Assembly: GCA_029215795.1 (NCBI GenBank)
Contig: JARDYH010000005.1
Coordinates: 40,306,001 to 40,370,000 of the forward strand
Direction of reading: 5' to 3'
DNA length: 64,000 bases
Source of the DNA: Anniella stebbinsi
Taxonomy: Eukaryota > Chordata > Lepidosauria > Squamata > Anniellidae
Of the stretch, positions 1-12,091 are shown in pieces (position 1 is the stretch's first letter; every line of letters starts with the position of its first letter). Below the pieces are notes generated by a model, which was not told the origin of the DNA, did not search any database, and saw only the letters and a program-made list of their open reading frames with translations. The translations under genes and the position numbers were made by a program.

Positions 1-169
1 GATTTCAGCCAAGAGATTTCAGTGACATATAAAAAGATATATTCAAGAGTGAATTGCCCAGAAAAACAAAAAAGGCTCCAGTGAATTTCAGGAGCTGTCT
101 ACTTTGTCATGTGAGAAAAACATTCTGCAACTTAAAAGCACTTTGCGATAAGCCTTTTCAGTTAAGGTG

Positions 170-170
<1 letters not shown>

Positions 171-201
<31 letters not shown>

Positions 202-224
202 CAGAGAGAGAGAGAGACAGAGAG
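171..224. repeat. (TG)n followed by (GA)n microsatellite
   Basis: A TG dinucleotide run (171-189) passes directly into an imperfect GA run (190-224). It is a simple repeat with no further features. Confidence 0.95.
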
Positions 225-289
225 TCAAAATAACACACTAGGTATATTCAAGCCCTTGAGTGCACCAGAAGAATCGCTTTGCAACTTAG

Positions 290-980
290 GGGAGCCAGGT
301 GACTTCTTTAACAAAGGATAGTTCTCTGTTTGAAGGGCTGCCAGAGGACTATCCTCTATTTGAAGGCAAACCTAGTGCGTCATCACATGGGAGAAAATTG
401 TGTTCCCTTACCGTGCCCTGAGCGGAAAGATGAAGTAAACAAAGACCACGTGGCCCATTCAGAGGCTGTTTTTGTCGCGCTGCTTTTCCTGCACACAACA
501 GGACATTGCAGCACATTCCGTTTTAAAAACAAAATCGGATTAAAAAGAGTCTATTTTGCAACAGAAAAATGAGCAGAAGGAGCGGGAGGCATGCGGGAGG
601 CAGACGTCTCGTCTAAAGGATACACACACACACCCATAAGTGGGCAGTAGCAAGCGTGTGATAAAACACTCATCTAATGCACCTCAGAGAACAGTCCAAC
701 AAATTAAAGATAATGAACCATAATTACTGTTTCTCATCAACAGCAGGCTGAACTGGCAGGTACACAAGTCACCTGGTCACACCCTCCCACTCTACGGTGA
801 GACTGACTGCATTTTAAAAAAAACTACAAAAATTAGTTTCAAATTTGCATCTATACATATAAATTCTATGCAAATCAGTATCCTCTTTTGTCCTTTTTTT
901 GAATGGCGCATTTCCACATTTTTTTTGGCAATTTGTCAGTGGCCATTCTAGCCACTATTATCAACCCAAGGTAAACAGGA
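290..980 (+). repeat. Interspersed repeat 'G', copy 1, interrupted
   Basis: The flanks of this interval (about 290-367 and 700-980) match the uninterrupted stretch 3480-3870, sharing the tract TCTGTTTGAAGGGCTG and a later block ending in TCCTCTTTTGTCC. The middle is occupied by a different repeat (368-700). Class unknown; boundaries approximate. Confidence 0.6.
368..700 (+). repeat. Interspersed repeat 'E' (~330 bp), copy 1
   Basis: It shares ordered blocks with copies at 32505-32795 (minus), 35255-35622 and 45318-46945: a CATCACATGGG start, GGAAGTAAACAA-like tract, GGCCCATTCAG, CTGCACA, and an end in AAAACACTCATCT. No coding capacity was seen. It has been inserted into repeat G, since the uninterrupted G copy at 3480-3870 lacks it. 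Class unknown. Confidence 0.65.
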
Positions 981-1246
981 TTAGGCTTAGGTGTTTTTAA
1001 TCAAAGCAATGGGATTTGTGCCTTTGGCATGCATACAGGTGATCAGTCCACTGAACTGTTGATAACCTTAATTGAGTGTAGCAGTAGGAAGCTACTCAAA
1101 GCTATAGGTGCTCCTGAGAAATCATCCCATGTGGTCTGAGTCATGTGGGGGTGGGGAATTGCTTTCCTCTCCCCCTCCCCTGCCCACTGCAGCCTCCTCA
1201 TGGTGCCCCTTGATTCAAAGCCCTCATTCCCAGGTCACTTAATAAC

Positions 1247-1566
1247 TAGGCTGACCATATGAAAAGGAGGACAGGGTTCATGTAACTTTAACAGTTGTAG
1301 AGAAAAGGGAATTTCAGCCAGTGTCATTTGTATGCAATTAGTTCCTGGTGAACTCCCCTCTTGATCACAACATTTAAAGTTGCAGGCACTATACTAGAGT
1401 GACCATATACAAAAGAAAGCAGGGCCCCTGCAATTTTAAGTGCTGTGATGAAGAGGGAATTTCACCAGGAACTAATTGCATGCAAATGACACTGGCTGAA
1501 ATTCCCTTTTCTCTACAACTGTTAAAGTTACATGAGCCCTGTCCTCCTTTTCATATGGTCAGCCTA
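1247..1566 (+). mobile_element. hAT-like MITE, 320 bp, with 8-bp target duplication
   Basis: The element begins TAGGCTGACC and ends GGTCAGCCTA. It is flanked by the perfect 8-bp direct repeat TTAATAAC (1239-1246 and 1567-1574). Inside are inverted copies of a roughly 70-bp module (TGACCATAT..., GGGAATTTCA). An 8-bp duplication and a YARNG-type terminus are hallmarks of the hAT superfamily. There is no ORF, so it is non-autonomous. Confidence 0.85.
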
Positions 1567-1726
1567 TTAATAACATGAACTTGCCATGCTGCCTTTTACT
1601 GAATCCACCCACTGACTCATTTAACTCAAAGTTGCCAAATCTGCCTAGCAGCAACTTTTCAGAGTTGCAGACAGATTTCTTTTTTGAACCTGCTCCTCAA
1701 GATCTTTTTAATGCAGGGTAGGGAAT

Positions 1727-1832
1727 GTGTGGCCCTCCAGATGTTGATGGACTGAAACTCCCACCAGCCCTAGCCAAGACAGCCAATGGTGAAGCATGAT
1801 GGGAGTTGCAATCCAACTGAGGGCCACAGGTT
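1727..1832. repeat. Foldback repeat fragment (CCCTCCAGATGTTG family)
   Basis: TGTGGCCCTCCAGATGTTG at the left is complementary to CAACTGAGGGCCACA at the right, forming a short foldback. Related sequence occurs at 5268-5345, 6475-6567, 22750-22903 and 62757-62895. Likely a non-autonomous DNA transposon. Confidence 0.55.
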
Positions 1833-1886
1833 GTCCACTCTGTTTTAATAGGAGATGCTGGGGATTTCACAAGTGACACTGACTGG

Positions 1887-2245
1887 GTTCCTACAATACG
1901 CTAACTCACATTCAATGGTTGAGTGTGGGTTGTCGTTGAACCGTGGGTTGTTTGTTGAACTGTGTACCATTAGCATGTTGTCTGAACCCAGGACATTTTC
2001 CGCAGGGTGGCTTGTTAACCATACAGTATGGCTTATTGTTCTCAAACAACAATGTTGTATGGCTTATTGTTCTCAAACAACAGGGTTTGTTTTTGGATTG
2101 CTCAGGATGGTTAACAAGCCACCCTGCATGGTTAACAAGCCATTCTGCCTGGGTTCAGACAACATATTAACCCATGATTCAACAAAGAACCCACAGTTCA
2201 ACAACAACCCACACTCAACCAGTGGATGTGGGTTAGCATGTTGTG
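1887..2245. repeat. Foldback element with long inverted arms
   Basis: The left arm (GTGGGTTGT...CTGAACCCAGG...GGCTTGTTAACC) is complementary to the right arm (GGTTAACAAGCC...CTGGGTTCAGACAACA...ACAACCCACAC). The centre carries a tandem duplication of GGCTTATTGTTCTCAAACAA. A 176-codon open frame that crosses it (1855-2385) is an artefact of the repeat. Confidence 0.7.
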
Positions 2246-3479
2246 TGAATGCTGAGCCTGCACACTGTGGCCCCTTTCCAAGTAGCAATGGTGGCACTGG
2301 GCTTCCATTTTATTACAGAAGGGATCTGCAAGTATTACTTGCCAATCTTCTGACAAATGAGGCAAAATGGAACAAGGTCAGGTGAGCATCTGCCTCAATG
2401 CAAAGCCCAAACTATTCCTGATGCTAGAAACGTGCGTGGCCAGAACACAATCCTTTCCGCATAATATTTCTTTCTCTCAATCTCATTTTCTCTTGTAATT
2501 GATCACCTGATGCATTATGTTTTTAAAATAATTTGCTTTCAAGGGAGAGGGAGTGTTATTTTGCAGGAAACTGGATTTAACTAATTGGGCAGTCTTCACT
2601 CAAAAAACATTCTCAGGTTCTTTCATGTGTTCTCCACATTAAGGGCTGGATTAAATGTTATGTTAATTAAGCAACAGAGTTATGGCCTAGTTAAAAAAGG
2701 GGGTGTTCTTGTGTGATGCAGTTATCTGGGAGGTTCCCTTGTGCCCATCCTGCTACGCTCTCTGTGCTGTTTATAAATTTCCTATAGTCTCTCATCACAA
2801 GACAGGGAAACTTGGCAGCCATGTTCCCATCTGTAGAAAAATGTCAAATTCTTGTTGCTAGCCTGGCCTACAGGTGACACACAAAATATAATCTGTGTAC
2901 CTAGCAGACTTCACGAACTGGATAGATGGTTAAGGACAGGATTGTGGAAGGATTTTTGCACATGTGTTTTGTTTGGGTTTGTGACTGCCATTTGTGTGGG
3001 CAGGCCAATATGTGTAAATGCCATCAGGAGAGAACGTATGTTTACGAGATAGTCCTCTGCAAAGCTAGTGCCACCACATAAGGGGCAATCTAAAGTACAT
3101 TCCTCTGTAAATAAACTGCATTAAAAGGCAACAGATGTCCAACTAAATACATGTGGAACTGAGATATCAATGGATCTTTTTAAGGTTACTTTCACACTAG
3201 TCCTTTCTTCTGGAGTAGCAATTCTTTGTTCACTTTTTTTTTATGGAGCATCCAGATGACATTATTGACACCCCATGACATTCTAGTGTTTTCTGTGATG
3301 TCCTCCCATGCTTTTTCCTCTCAGACCTGATTTGTGATGACATTTTGGTAAAAATGGAATCGTAGCACCAGTCTCTAAAGTGGAAAAGCAAAGAGCTATC
3401 GGAGGTTGAAAGGCTCTTTTGCCTTAATTAAACATTTCCTGTTTGCATGCTCAGCCCATTTTATTGGTTTCTGATGAGA

Positions 3480-3870
3480 GCAAGTAGTAGGGCAGCCAAG
3501 TGTCCTACTTTAGAGGTGTCAATCCTCTGTATTGGAGAGCTGGCAGTCCTCTGTTTGAAGGGCTGTCCAGTCCAAGTCTGGTTTGAAGATAAAGAACCAT
3601 AAGGAGAGCAGAGCCTTTAACTTGCCCATCCACAGTTAGCATCTTGGAAAGCAGACAGAGCAGGCAAACAGGTCACCTAGTCAATCTTTTCCACTATGGT
3701 GAGATGTACTGTATTTCTACTTAAGCTAGAGCCATTATTTCTAAATTTGAACCTACACATATAAATTTGCATCTGCAAATGTTATGGAAAACGGTGTCCT
3801 CTTTTGTCCTCCTGTTTTGGTGATGCATTTCCTCTTTTTCTGGTAATGAGTAAGTGGCTAGCAAGTAGGC
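3480..3870 (+). repeat. Interspersed repeat 'G', copy 2 (uninterrupted)
   Basis: Collinear with the two flanks of 290-980, without the 330-bp insertion. Class unknown; edges approximate. Confidence 0.55.
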
Positions 3871-4024
3871 GATGAGTGTGGTAATGAAGAGAGGCTTTTC
3901 AAGGCATAATTAATAGCCTATTCATCACTAATCCCCTGTGCACATCCTCACGGACCTTGTTCTGTGCTTACAGTTCAAAAACAGGAATGGCTGTCTGGAA
4001 GGTCCATTCAGAAAGGGAACCTAC

Positions 4025-4206
4025 CGGCACTGATGGTGTCAAAGTCTTGTGTGTCCTGGAGGAGTTGGTCAATAGCAGGGCTGGACCGTGGGTACAAGGC
4101 ATGGCGATTGATGCCCAGGTGGAACTGGAGCCAACTGGCCTCCTGCTTGAGCTGCATCACTGAGTCCACAGTTAGATTGCGCTCCTCTCTGTAAATCTTG
4201 TGTCTC
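4025..4206 (-). CDS. FAM20A: FAM20A coding exon 2
   Basis: FAM20A is a Golgi/secreted pseudokinase that pairs with and activates the kinase FAM20C; in mammals it is needed for enamel formation (known of the family). This 182-nt exon encodes about 60 residues. Visible are the basic start [10 protein letters not shown], an N-glycosylation sequon NLT, and the family block [10 protein letters not shown] followed by SSPAI and LLQD, ending TISA. The acceptor is TATTTCAG just before 4206 and the donor is GCCG|GTAGGT at 4025/4024. The first base completes the Arg codon left open by exon 1, and the exon ends in phase 1. The exon boundaries fit the family. Confidence is high because both splice sites, phase and protein agree with exon 1. 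Confidence 0.95.
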
Positions 4207-4482
4207 CTGAAATACACGTAGCAAAAGAGGTCCAGGGTCTTCAAAAGCATGTACTCTGAATCCCCTCCCCTTAAATAGACCAGTTTACACATTCAGTTTG
4301 AGTGGCAGCCATCATTTGCCAAGTTTGTTACCACCAGATTAGCCCACTATTTGGGGGCAATGCTTGAAATGAGGCAGGGCTGAGATCTTACTTTTCACAT
4401 GGGGCAGTCCAATACTGCCCCAGTCCCCCAACTGGCTGTGTTCCTTCAACAGGAACCATTGCTGGTCCAACAGTAAGCTAGC

Positions 4483-4773
4483 TAGGGTGACCATATGGAA
4501 AGGAGGATGGGGCTCCTGTATCTTTAACAGTTTTATTGAATGGGGAATTTCAGCAGGTGTCATTTGTATGCATGCAGCACCTGAGGAAATTCCCTCTTCA
4601 TCACCACAGTTAAAGCTGCAGGAGCCCTAGTGACCAGATACAAGAGACAGCAGGGCTCCTGCAGCCTTAACTGTGATGATGAAGAGGGCATTTCACCAGG
4701 TGCTGAAATTCTCTTCTCTATACAACTGTTAAAGATACAGGAGCCCTGCCCTCCTTTCCATATGATCATCCTA
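4483..4773 (+). mobile_element. hAT-like MITE (320-bp family), diverged copy
   Basis: It starts TAGGGTGACC and ends ATCATCCTA, with the same inverted modules as the copy at 1247-1566. The flanks AAGCTAGC (4475-4482) and AAACTAGA (4774-4781) match at 6 of 8 positions, consistent with an eroded 8-bp target duplication. It lies only about 280 bp upstream of exon 2 on the minus strand. Confidence 0.75.
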
Positions 4774-5262
4774 AAACTAGAGCTTCCCAAAGCAATCCCA
4801 GAAATGAGTCAAAATGCTAATTTCCAGAATTGGATAGGTCAGTGGCACTCCCTTCTGCTCCCTTCTGAGAACCAGCATTTTGACTTGTTTCTGGTTGTTT
4901 TATGAAGCACTGATGGTGGATCCTGCTAGTGTGCAAACAACATTGGATATTGCTGCCCATGATCACTAGCACAACATGGATGTGCAGGCAGGGGGCGGGG
5001 AGAGATGATGAGCAGGATCATGGTGGCACGCCCCTGATCTATGCAGGTTTGGTCGGTCGTGTGAACAGTGGGCCTAGGCAGGTCATGTCCTGGAGCAATG
5101 CAAGGCTGTGGCTTGGCAGGACAAGTGGGCTGGCAGAGCCTGGACTGCCACCACCAACTGCAACAAGCAGCACCGTTGGCTGCCTGGCCTTCCCTGGCCC
5201 GAGAAAAAACGTGGTGTGCCTGCCTCCTCCCAATCCTCACTGACACCAGATGCTCCCATAAA

Positions 5263-5575
5263 GCAGGGGTGGCCAATTTGTGGCCCTCCAAATGTTTCGG
5301 CCCAAACTCCCATTAGCCTCCACCATTGGCTATGCTGGCAATATCTGATGGGAAGAGGGAACTGCACCCCTTTCCGCTGCCACCAAAACTGCTGCCGCCA
5401 CACCACCAAACTTGCATGTTTTTGTTTAAAGAAAAATCTTTGCTTTTTGGTATCCGTCGCTGCATTGTCAAATTTCTGCAGGAAATTCACCACTGTGGCA
5501 GCAGGGTCAATGGTGGTGGACCAAACAAAATTGGGGGGGGGGGGTTGCATGTGTTTGAGTCACCCCTGCTCTAGG
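5263..5575. mobile_element. hAT-like non-autonomous element (CAGGGGTGG termini)
   Basis: The left end GCAGGGGTGGCC is complementary to the right end TCACCCCTGCTC. Such CAGGGGTG termini are typical of Charlie-like hAT elements. No transposase was seen. The long open frames crossing it are incidental. Confidence 0.5.
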
Positions 5576-6474
5576 TTTTGGCTGAGCAGCAATTACATTG
5601 TTGTCACTATAGGGCCTAGATGCCATTGGGTGGGCAGGCAGGTGGGCAGGCAGGCAGGTATCATAGTGGCCAGGGACTTTTTTCAGGTCCGTTTTGGAGC
5701 AGTCTGGATTCCATTGACCTAAGAAGCTCTTGTATTTGCTGCCAGGATTTGCTGCACTCTTCCCTTTTTCTTTGGCAATTTTAATAGCCACTGCTAATTG
5801 CTGGCACTGCTTTATTAGTCAGGTGAGCAAGTTTGAGATCAACAGAGCAAAGTTGTGCCAATCTCTGAATCACAGCCCCGCCCTGCCCTGCCCCGCCCAG
5901 CCCCTCTAGGAAAATACACATTCTATATCTTTAGTAGAAATTTTGCCAGGCCATAAAATGGACAGGATGAGGAAAACCAGCATTCACTAGATAAACAAAT
6001 GTTGGGGAAGAATTACATCTGGAAAAGTCTGAAACTGCTTTGTGTGGTAAGTAGAAGCTGAGGTCTCTCAAGATCAGAGGTTGAGAATGGTCTTTAGCCT
6101 TTCATGTGCTATGCTGCAGGATACTTTGTGGTTTCAGTGACTACTGAACAATCATTTTTCCAAACCATAATAACCTGTCAACTACTTATAGGGATATTCA
6201 TTAAACAAAAAACCTACGGTTTACAAAAACAATGTTAAGGCTCTACAGTTTCCAACCAAGCACCAAAAAGCAGGGAAATTGGGAGTTAAGGCTCACAAGC
6301 CTTAACGCCACATCCTCCCTAAGGAGGCAGAAAGTGCAAGTGAAATTCTCATTCTCCCAAAGCAGATAAACCATGAGGACAGGGTGGAGAATATGATATG
6401 CAGAGGTGACTGTGGGGTTGTGGAAAACTGATCACGAACAACTTAGGGCCACCTACTTCTCTTTTTTTGTTTAG

Positions 6475-6567
6475 AGCAGCCCTTCCCCAACCTGGTGCCC
6501 TCCAAAGGTGTTGGACTACAACTCCCATCATTGCAAGTCAGTATGTCCCATGGTCAGGAATGCTGCC
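6475..6567 (+). repeat. Foldback repeat fragment (CCAACCTGGTGCCCTCC family)
   Basis: CCTTCCCCAACCTGGTGCCC followed by GGACTACAACTCCCATCAT matches one arm of the element at 22750-22903. The second arm is missing; a MITE copy begins where it should be. Confidence 0.6.
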
Positions 6568-6738
6568 TTCTTTTGTATATGGTCACTCTAGTATAGTGCC
6601 TGCAACTTTAACTGTTGTGACGAAGAGGGAATATCACCAGGGACTAATTGCATACAAATGACACTGGCTGAAATTCCCTTTTCTCTACAACTGTTAAAGT
6701 TACATGTGCCCTGTCCTCCTTTTCATATGGTCAGCCTA
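6568..6738 (-). mobile_element. hAT-like MITE (320-bp family), half copy
   Basis: It preserves one half of the family, from TTTGTATATGGTCACTCTAG to the terminal GGTCAGCCTA. Judged by its asymmetric centre it is in reverse orientation to the copy at 59221-59539. The other half is deleted. Confidence 0.7.
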
Positions 6739-8179
6739 AACATACAAAAGTTAAAAATATAATTAAATACTTTTCAATATTAAAGCATTTTAAACATTTT
6801 AAATACATAACAATTTAAAAGTCAAAGGTATAGACAGAGGTCCAGATTATTTGCCAAAGGCCTGCTGGAACAAAAAAGGGTTTGTCTGCATCCAAAAACA
6901 CATCAAGGAGGGAGCCAGTGTAGACTGCAAGGATTAGAAAGAAAATCCATGTGTGTACACTATGCAAAATAAACGACAGCTCAACTGTTTCTAAACCTGA
7001 TTAGAAAAACAGGGTGACTAGGCCGAAACCAATGTTGTAGGCCCAGAAGCACTTTGAAAGGTTTCAATGTTGTACTTAAAACTTAACACCGGCCCAAACT
7101 AATTAAATGAAGTGTTTGAAGCTTTCAACTTATAGCAGTATGGACCAAACTCTTAGAAAAGAGGGAAGGGGTACTGTGTGTGTATGGGGTGGGGGGGATA
7201 GAAAGAAAGGTATAGCCACCTATTCCCAGGAGAGATCTGAAGATCAGGTTGTCATGGATCCAGAGGAACCACACCCTGCTTCACCAGGGAGCAAAAGAGC
7301 AAACTGGCCTTATGAAGATAGCCCAAAATACTCTCAGAGCCAAAGGAATGCATATTCCAGAAGAGAAAAGAGAAACTCTTCTTCTTCCACTCAAAAGGTC
7401 TGTGCTATAGAGGCAGCGGCCATTTCACTCACCCACCCCACAATCTAAGGCAGGAGGGAGGGGGGAGAGTGACGCTACTGAGCATGTGTCAGTGTCGCGT
7501 TATGAGGGAAGATGGTCGCCTCATTGACTTGAATGAGAGGTTAAAATAGTCCTTAAAAGTCAACCGAAGGGAATTTTTAAAAAACGAAAAGCTTTCCATC
7601 AACTACAGTCAAGGAGGAAGAAGACCCCACCACTGGATTAGTTAATAAGGCTCTAGAAATTATGCAAATTGAGAGCACAAAAAGTCTCAACCCGGAAGTA
7701 AATTTTACAAAAGCAGGGAGAGAGGTTTGTATACCTTTTCTACCTTAAACTGCTCTCCTTCCCTCAATCTTTCACCAATCTTCTTGAAATTTTCAGGTAA
7801 TGTAAAACAAACGTTTCTGGCACCTGTAAATTTCAGAAAGGTTGATGAAACATTTTCAATTTTATGGCTGTTAGAATGACCCCCCCCCCCCAATTATCAC
7901 TTTAACATGGCGGAATGTGTTTTTTACTGACGGCCCTTAACAATGGAGGCACAACTGTGCCTCCATTAATATTTCTAGTAATTGCATACTTATGTCCACC
8001 AATGTTAGCAGATGCACAAATCATACTGAGAACACAATGTTAATTGTATTTTCCTCAGATATGGTATGAGTAAACCCTGCTTCAAGGTTGTTCAATAATG
8101 CAGGAATTACATGAAATCGCATGAAATTATTACATTTCCATTTCAGAACCACAGATTATGGAGGTATTGAAGGCACTCT

Positions 8180-8640
8180 CCCCACATGCAAGGTGTGGAG
8201 AATGTGGATAGGGAGACATTTTTCTCCTTCTTCCATAATACTGGAACCTGGGGTCATCCCATGAAGCTGATTCAGGACAGATAAAAGGAAGTACTTCTTC
8301 ACACACTGCATAGTTAAACTCTGGAATTCACTACCACAAGATATAGTAATGGCCACCATTTTGGATGGCTTTAAAGGGGGATTGGATAAATTCTCAGAAG
8401 AGAAGGGTATCACTGGCTACTAGTCCTGATGGCTATGGGTTATCTCCAGTACCAGGCAGTAAGCCTATACACACTAGTTGCTGAGAAACATAGGTGGGAG
8501 GGTGCTGTTGCACCATATCCTGCTTGTGGGTCCCTGGTCAACAGCTGGTTGGCAACTGTGTGAACAGAGTGCTGGACTAGATGGATCCTTGATCTGATCC
8601 AGCAGTGTTCTTCTTATGTTCTTCTTATGCTTTATTGCAA
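8180..8640 (+). repeat. CR1/L2-type LINE 3' tail
   Basis: A block with TTCACACACTGCATAG, GATTGGATAAATTC, GGCTACTAGTCCTGATGGCT, CTGGTCAACAGCTGGTTGG and CTGGACTAGATGGATCC ends in repeated TTCTTATG. The same tail occurs at 22110-22322 and 32796-33670. It resembles the 3' ends of CR1/L2-like LINEs common in reptile genomes; exact subfamily not determined. Confidence 0.7.
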
Positions 8641-8963
8641 TCTGTACCCTCATGCTGGTGACAGAAAATGTGAGGTGTAGCCCAACATTTAAGAGGGCAC
8701 TATCAGGTTGGGAAAGGCTGCTATGGTGTATTTAGGATACTAGTTAATTCTATCCCTATTGATGGCTGATGATCAGTGATTTTGTTTAGTCAAAGCAATC
8801 ACTGTATCATTTAATTGCCAATCAAATGGGCTTTGTTGGTATCTAAGCTTCATGCACAAAAAGTCATTTACAACCCCCCTCCCATGCCTAACTGTTAAAA
8901 TGAGAGAGGTATAGAGTTCACACCCAGCCTGCAGATTACCTAGAAGCTCTACTACCTAATCCC

Positions 8964-8965
<2 letters not shown>

Positions 8966-8996
<31 letters not shown>
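8966..8996. repeat. (GT)n microsatellite
   Basis: An uninterrupted GT run of about 31 bases. Confidence 0.95.
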
Positions 8997-9000
<4 letters not shown>

Positions 9001-10547
9001 CTGATTGTGTGGTCACTCAGAAGTATGGGAAAGGTACTTTGCACATGCACATAAATACTCTCGGCTACTTCATTATTTCAGGCCCAATTCCAAGAATGGA
9101 AAGTATGGTCTGAGGCTCAGTTCTACTGAGCTGTGGTTCAACTGAAGCCCTAGGGGAAAGGGGGCATGTTGTCTTTCTTTCTCTTTCCTTACTGGGGATA
9201 TACATTCTATACTCTTGACAATATAATTGATCTAATAATGCCTGTCATTCTAAGCAACACATGCACACAACGGTACGTTGTTAACAATCCAATGGTGATG
9301 CTTGGTTTATTCTTATATTGTGGATTTGGCCTGATGGTTCTTTCACTGTGAGAAGCATAATGGGCATATATTGACAAAGCATTAACACACGGCCTTTCTT
9401 GCCAAACAGGCATATGGTATTGACAAACTAAAATGGCCTAAATTACACGGTGCCTTTTTGTTTGCTTCAACCGTCAAACCAACCAGACAATTTTTCACGT
9501 CAACCTCATTTACCATCTTCTGAGTCTTGCCAGGCAAAATAGCACAAGACATGAGACCATCCAAACGAAAAAGAAAGCTTTGCTCAGGTTCTAATGGCAA
9601 ATTTCAGGGAATTCACGGAGGGGAAAAAAAGAAAATGGAAGGATGATATCCTAAAAGAGTTCAACTTCACTTGACAGTGAACCTCATGGCAGGGATGTAT
9701 GCATGTCAACCTCAGCATAATGGGGAAATCTGTCAATTTTGGTTTCTCATTTTTCCAGTCTTAATTTTGGTTTGTCTCAAATTTTGAGAAATTATGGGGC
9801 TGTCTTGATGAGGGGTGGCTCCACAGTGGCGCTGTGTCATTTATACGACGCAGCAGCCATTGTGGAGTTATCCCAGGGCTTGATCGCCATCGGCTGGATA
9901 GGGAGGAGAGGGCAGGCCAGCAAGCCGAATGGCTGCTGAGACTCCTCTGCACCTCCTCCAGTGTGGTGAGAAGGAAGTGGAAAACTGCATGAGGTAAGGG
10001 GGGATGATCCAGGGAGGGACATGCCAACATGCTGGAGCAGCAGCGCACAGGACGGCAGCAGCCGCTCCCCCCTCCCACTGATGACTACAAGCCCCTCACT
10101 AGCTCCTGAGCATGGGGACAACCCACAGGAGCGCAAGCACGGGTTTTTTTTGCATCAGTGCACTGTTGTCAAGTCAGCCCCTATCAAGTCTTAAGTTGAT
10201 TTCATCCCAAACTTTGAGAACTTTTTTTTTTAAGTTTGCATTAATTGCAGGATGTGGAAATCAGTAGAAGAAATTAATAGAAATGCAAAAAGGGGAAAAA
10301 GAGCGATATCATTATTATTATTATTCCTCTCCAATTCAGAAACAGACTCCAGAGCTTATTTTAATCCTTTAATGAGCAGCTGCACCACTCAGAATTCCCC
10401 TCATTTTACTCTTCAGCACTACAAGTGCTTTTGAATGAAGCATCTGATCAAAGCATTGTTGTTAGCACAATAGTTTTCAATCTTTCTTCCATCGAGAAAT
10501 GTTTCTACTTTGACTTGTCTGCTGAGGAACCCTTGAGCATCTCCACT

Positions 10548-10605
10548 TTCTATACAACTGTTAAAGATACAGGAGCCCCATCCTCCTTCTCACATGGTCA
10601 TTCTA
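10548..10605 (-). mobile_element. hAT-like MITE (320-bp family), terminal fragment
   Basis: About 58 bp, from TATACAACTGTTAAAGATAC to CATGGTCATTCTA, corresponding to one terminal module of the MITE family. Confidence 0.6.
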
Positions 10606-11858
10606 TGAGTCAGATAGAAGTGGGCAACATGCGGCCTGTGTCCCCCATGGCCATATTGTTGGCCCCATGCCACTAAATTTGCCATGGTGGTGGGAAAAAA
10701 AGCAACTATTTTGCCAGGAAGCAAGGTGTCTGGGGACCTTGTATGTCGCAGAATTGCACTCCCAGAACCCTCCCGGGAGCACAATTCTGCTAGCAAGCAA
10801 GGCGTGTGCTTGCTGTGTGCCTTGCTTCCTTGCAAAATCACCTTAGAGGACCATATTTATTGTGGTATAGGCTTTCATAGACCAGGGCCTACCTCATCAG
10901 ATGGATGAAGTGCAGCGAAGATGATGAAGTGTGCATGTGTGGGAGGGAAACCCTTTTGCAAGGTGAACATAAAGCTTAACAAATACATACTGACAGCAGA
11001 GACACCACATATGAATCAGCCAGCTGGAGTTAATGCACTTCAAGCCTTAAGGGTTGATGAACTCACAGAAGTAGGTAAGGTCCAGGAGCATTTATCGCTA
11101 GTAGGCTTATGCTCAGGTTGCCGGATACCATATGCGAAATCACAACTATTCATAGTTCCTTAACCAGACTACACCCTGATTCAACCTAAATGAAACTGTG
11201 TTGTTTTTGTTTACTTGGAAGATTATTTCTTATCTTTTGAGAAGATATGGGCATTTTCACGACTGCCATTAATAATTTCACTCCATAGCCTGGGATGCAG
11301 ATGTTATTGCCATACAGACGCTTAGACAATAGCCTTCAGCAGACAGCGCTTTACATCAAATACACACTTTACTTTGTTCAGGGTTATTTGCCTTATAAAC
11401 ATGGAAATGTAAAACCTATTGCTTGTATGCAATTATATGCAGGGCTGTCACTTGAATGGGAAAAAAAATCTTGTTGATTAATTCTCAGGATTGTAGTAGA
11501 TTAATTGTTGAAATTTGCACACAAATATATTCTGTATTTCTAATGACAAATTACACTATTTATTTATTTGTAGCAATATGAGGCTTAAGTAAACAAAACA
11601 GAGAGGAGCAATGCCTCTGCCCACATTGGTCCTGTCTGAAAAGCACACAAGAACAGCCTTGTAGGATCACATCAAACTGCCACCAGCTATAGCATCCTGT
11701 TCTGAACATTGGCCAGTCAGATGCAACCACCTCCCACTCCATAGAATATTTTGGGCCCTGGGCAGTATTCATCCATGGGCAAGCTCTCAGGGGCTGCATT
11801 CCAGCACTGGACGGGGCTGGAGTCAAATGTGGGCAGGGTCAGGAGCAAAACCAGGTGG

Positions 11859-11863
<5 letters not shown>

Positions 11864-11904
<41 letters not shown>
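11864..11904. repeat. (CA)n microsatellite
   Basis: About 41 bases of CA. It directly abuts the tRNA-like head of a SINE. Confidence 0.95.
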
Positions 11905-11906
<2 letters not shown>

Positions 11907-12087
11907 GCTGTAGCTCACTGGCAGAACATGTGCTTTGCGTGCAGAAAGTCCCTAGTTCAATCCTCGGCATCTACAGGAAAAACTGGAAAAATTCCTGCCT
12001 GAAACCCTGAAAAGCTGTTGCCAGTAAGTGTGGGCAACACTGGGTTAGATGAACCAATATCCAACTCAGTATAAGGCAGTTTCCTAG
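11905..12087 (+). mobile_element. tRNA-derived SINE, copy 1 of a tandem pair
   Basis: The head has an A-box-like TAGCTCACTGG and a B-box-like AGTTCAATCC, as in a tRNA gene. The body contains GAAACCCTGAAAAGCTG and the tail GATGAACCAATATCC...AAGGCAGTTTCC. The head lacks a plausible full cloverleaf and the unit recurs many times in the window, so it is a SINE and not a tRNA gene. Confidence 0.85.
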
Positions 12088-12091
12088 AGGA

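Larger units (their letters stand above)
1..4024 (-). other. FAM20A: FAM20A intron 2 (partial, runs off the left edge)
   Basis: This is the sequence downstream (minus strand) of the exon 2 donor at 4023-4024. It holds interspersed repeats listed separately and no second exon that I can recognise. The stretch 2386-3479 shows nothing identifiable beyond AT-rich single-copy-looking sequence. Assignment as intron follows from the exon 2 splice donor and is inference for the left part. Confidence 0.75.

Noticed and set aside
1855..2385. 176-codon ORF
   Set aside because: Lies in the foldback repeat 1887-2245; the translation mirrors the inverted arms.
5083..5722. Overlapping ORFs of 155 and 204 codons on opposite strands
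   Set aside because: They cross a hAT-like foldback repeat and show no recognisable domain.
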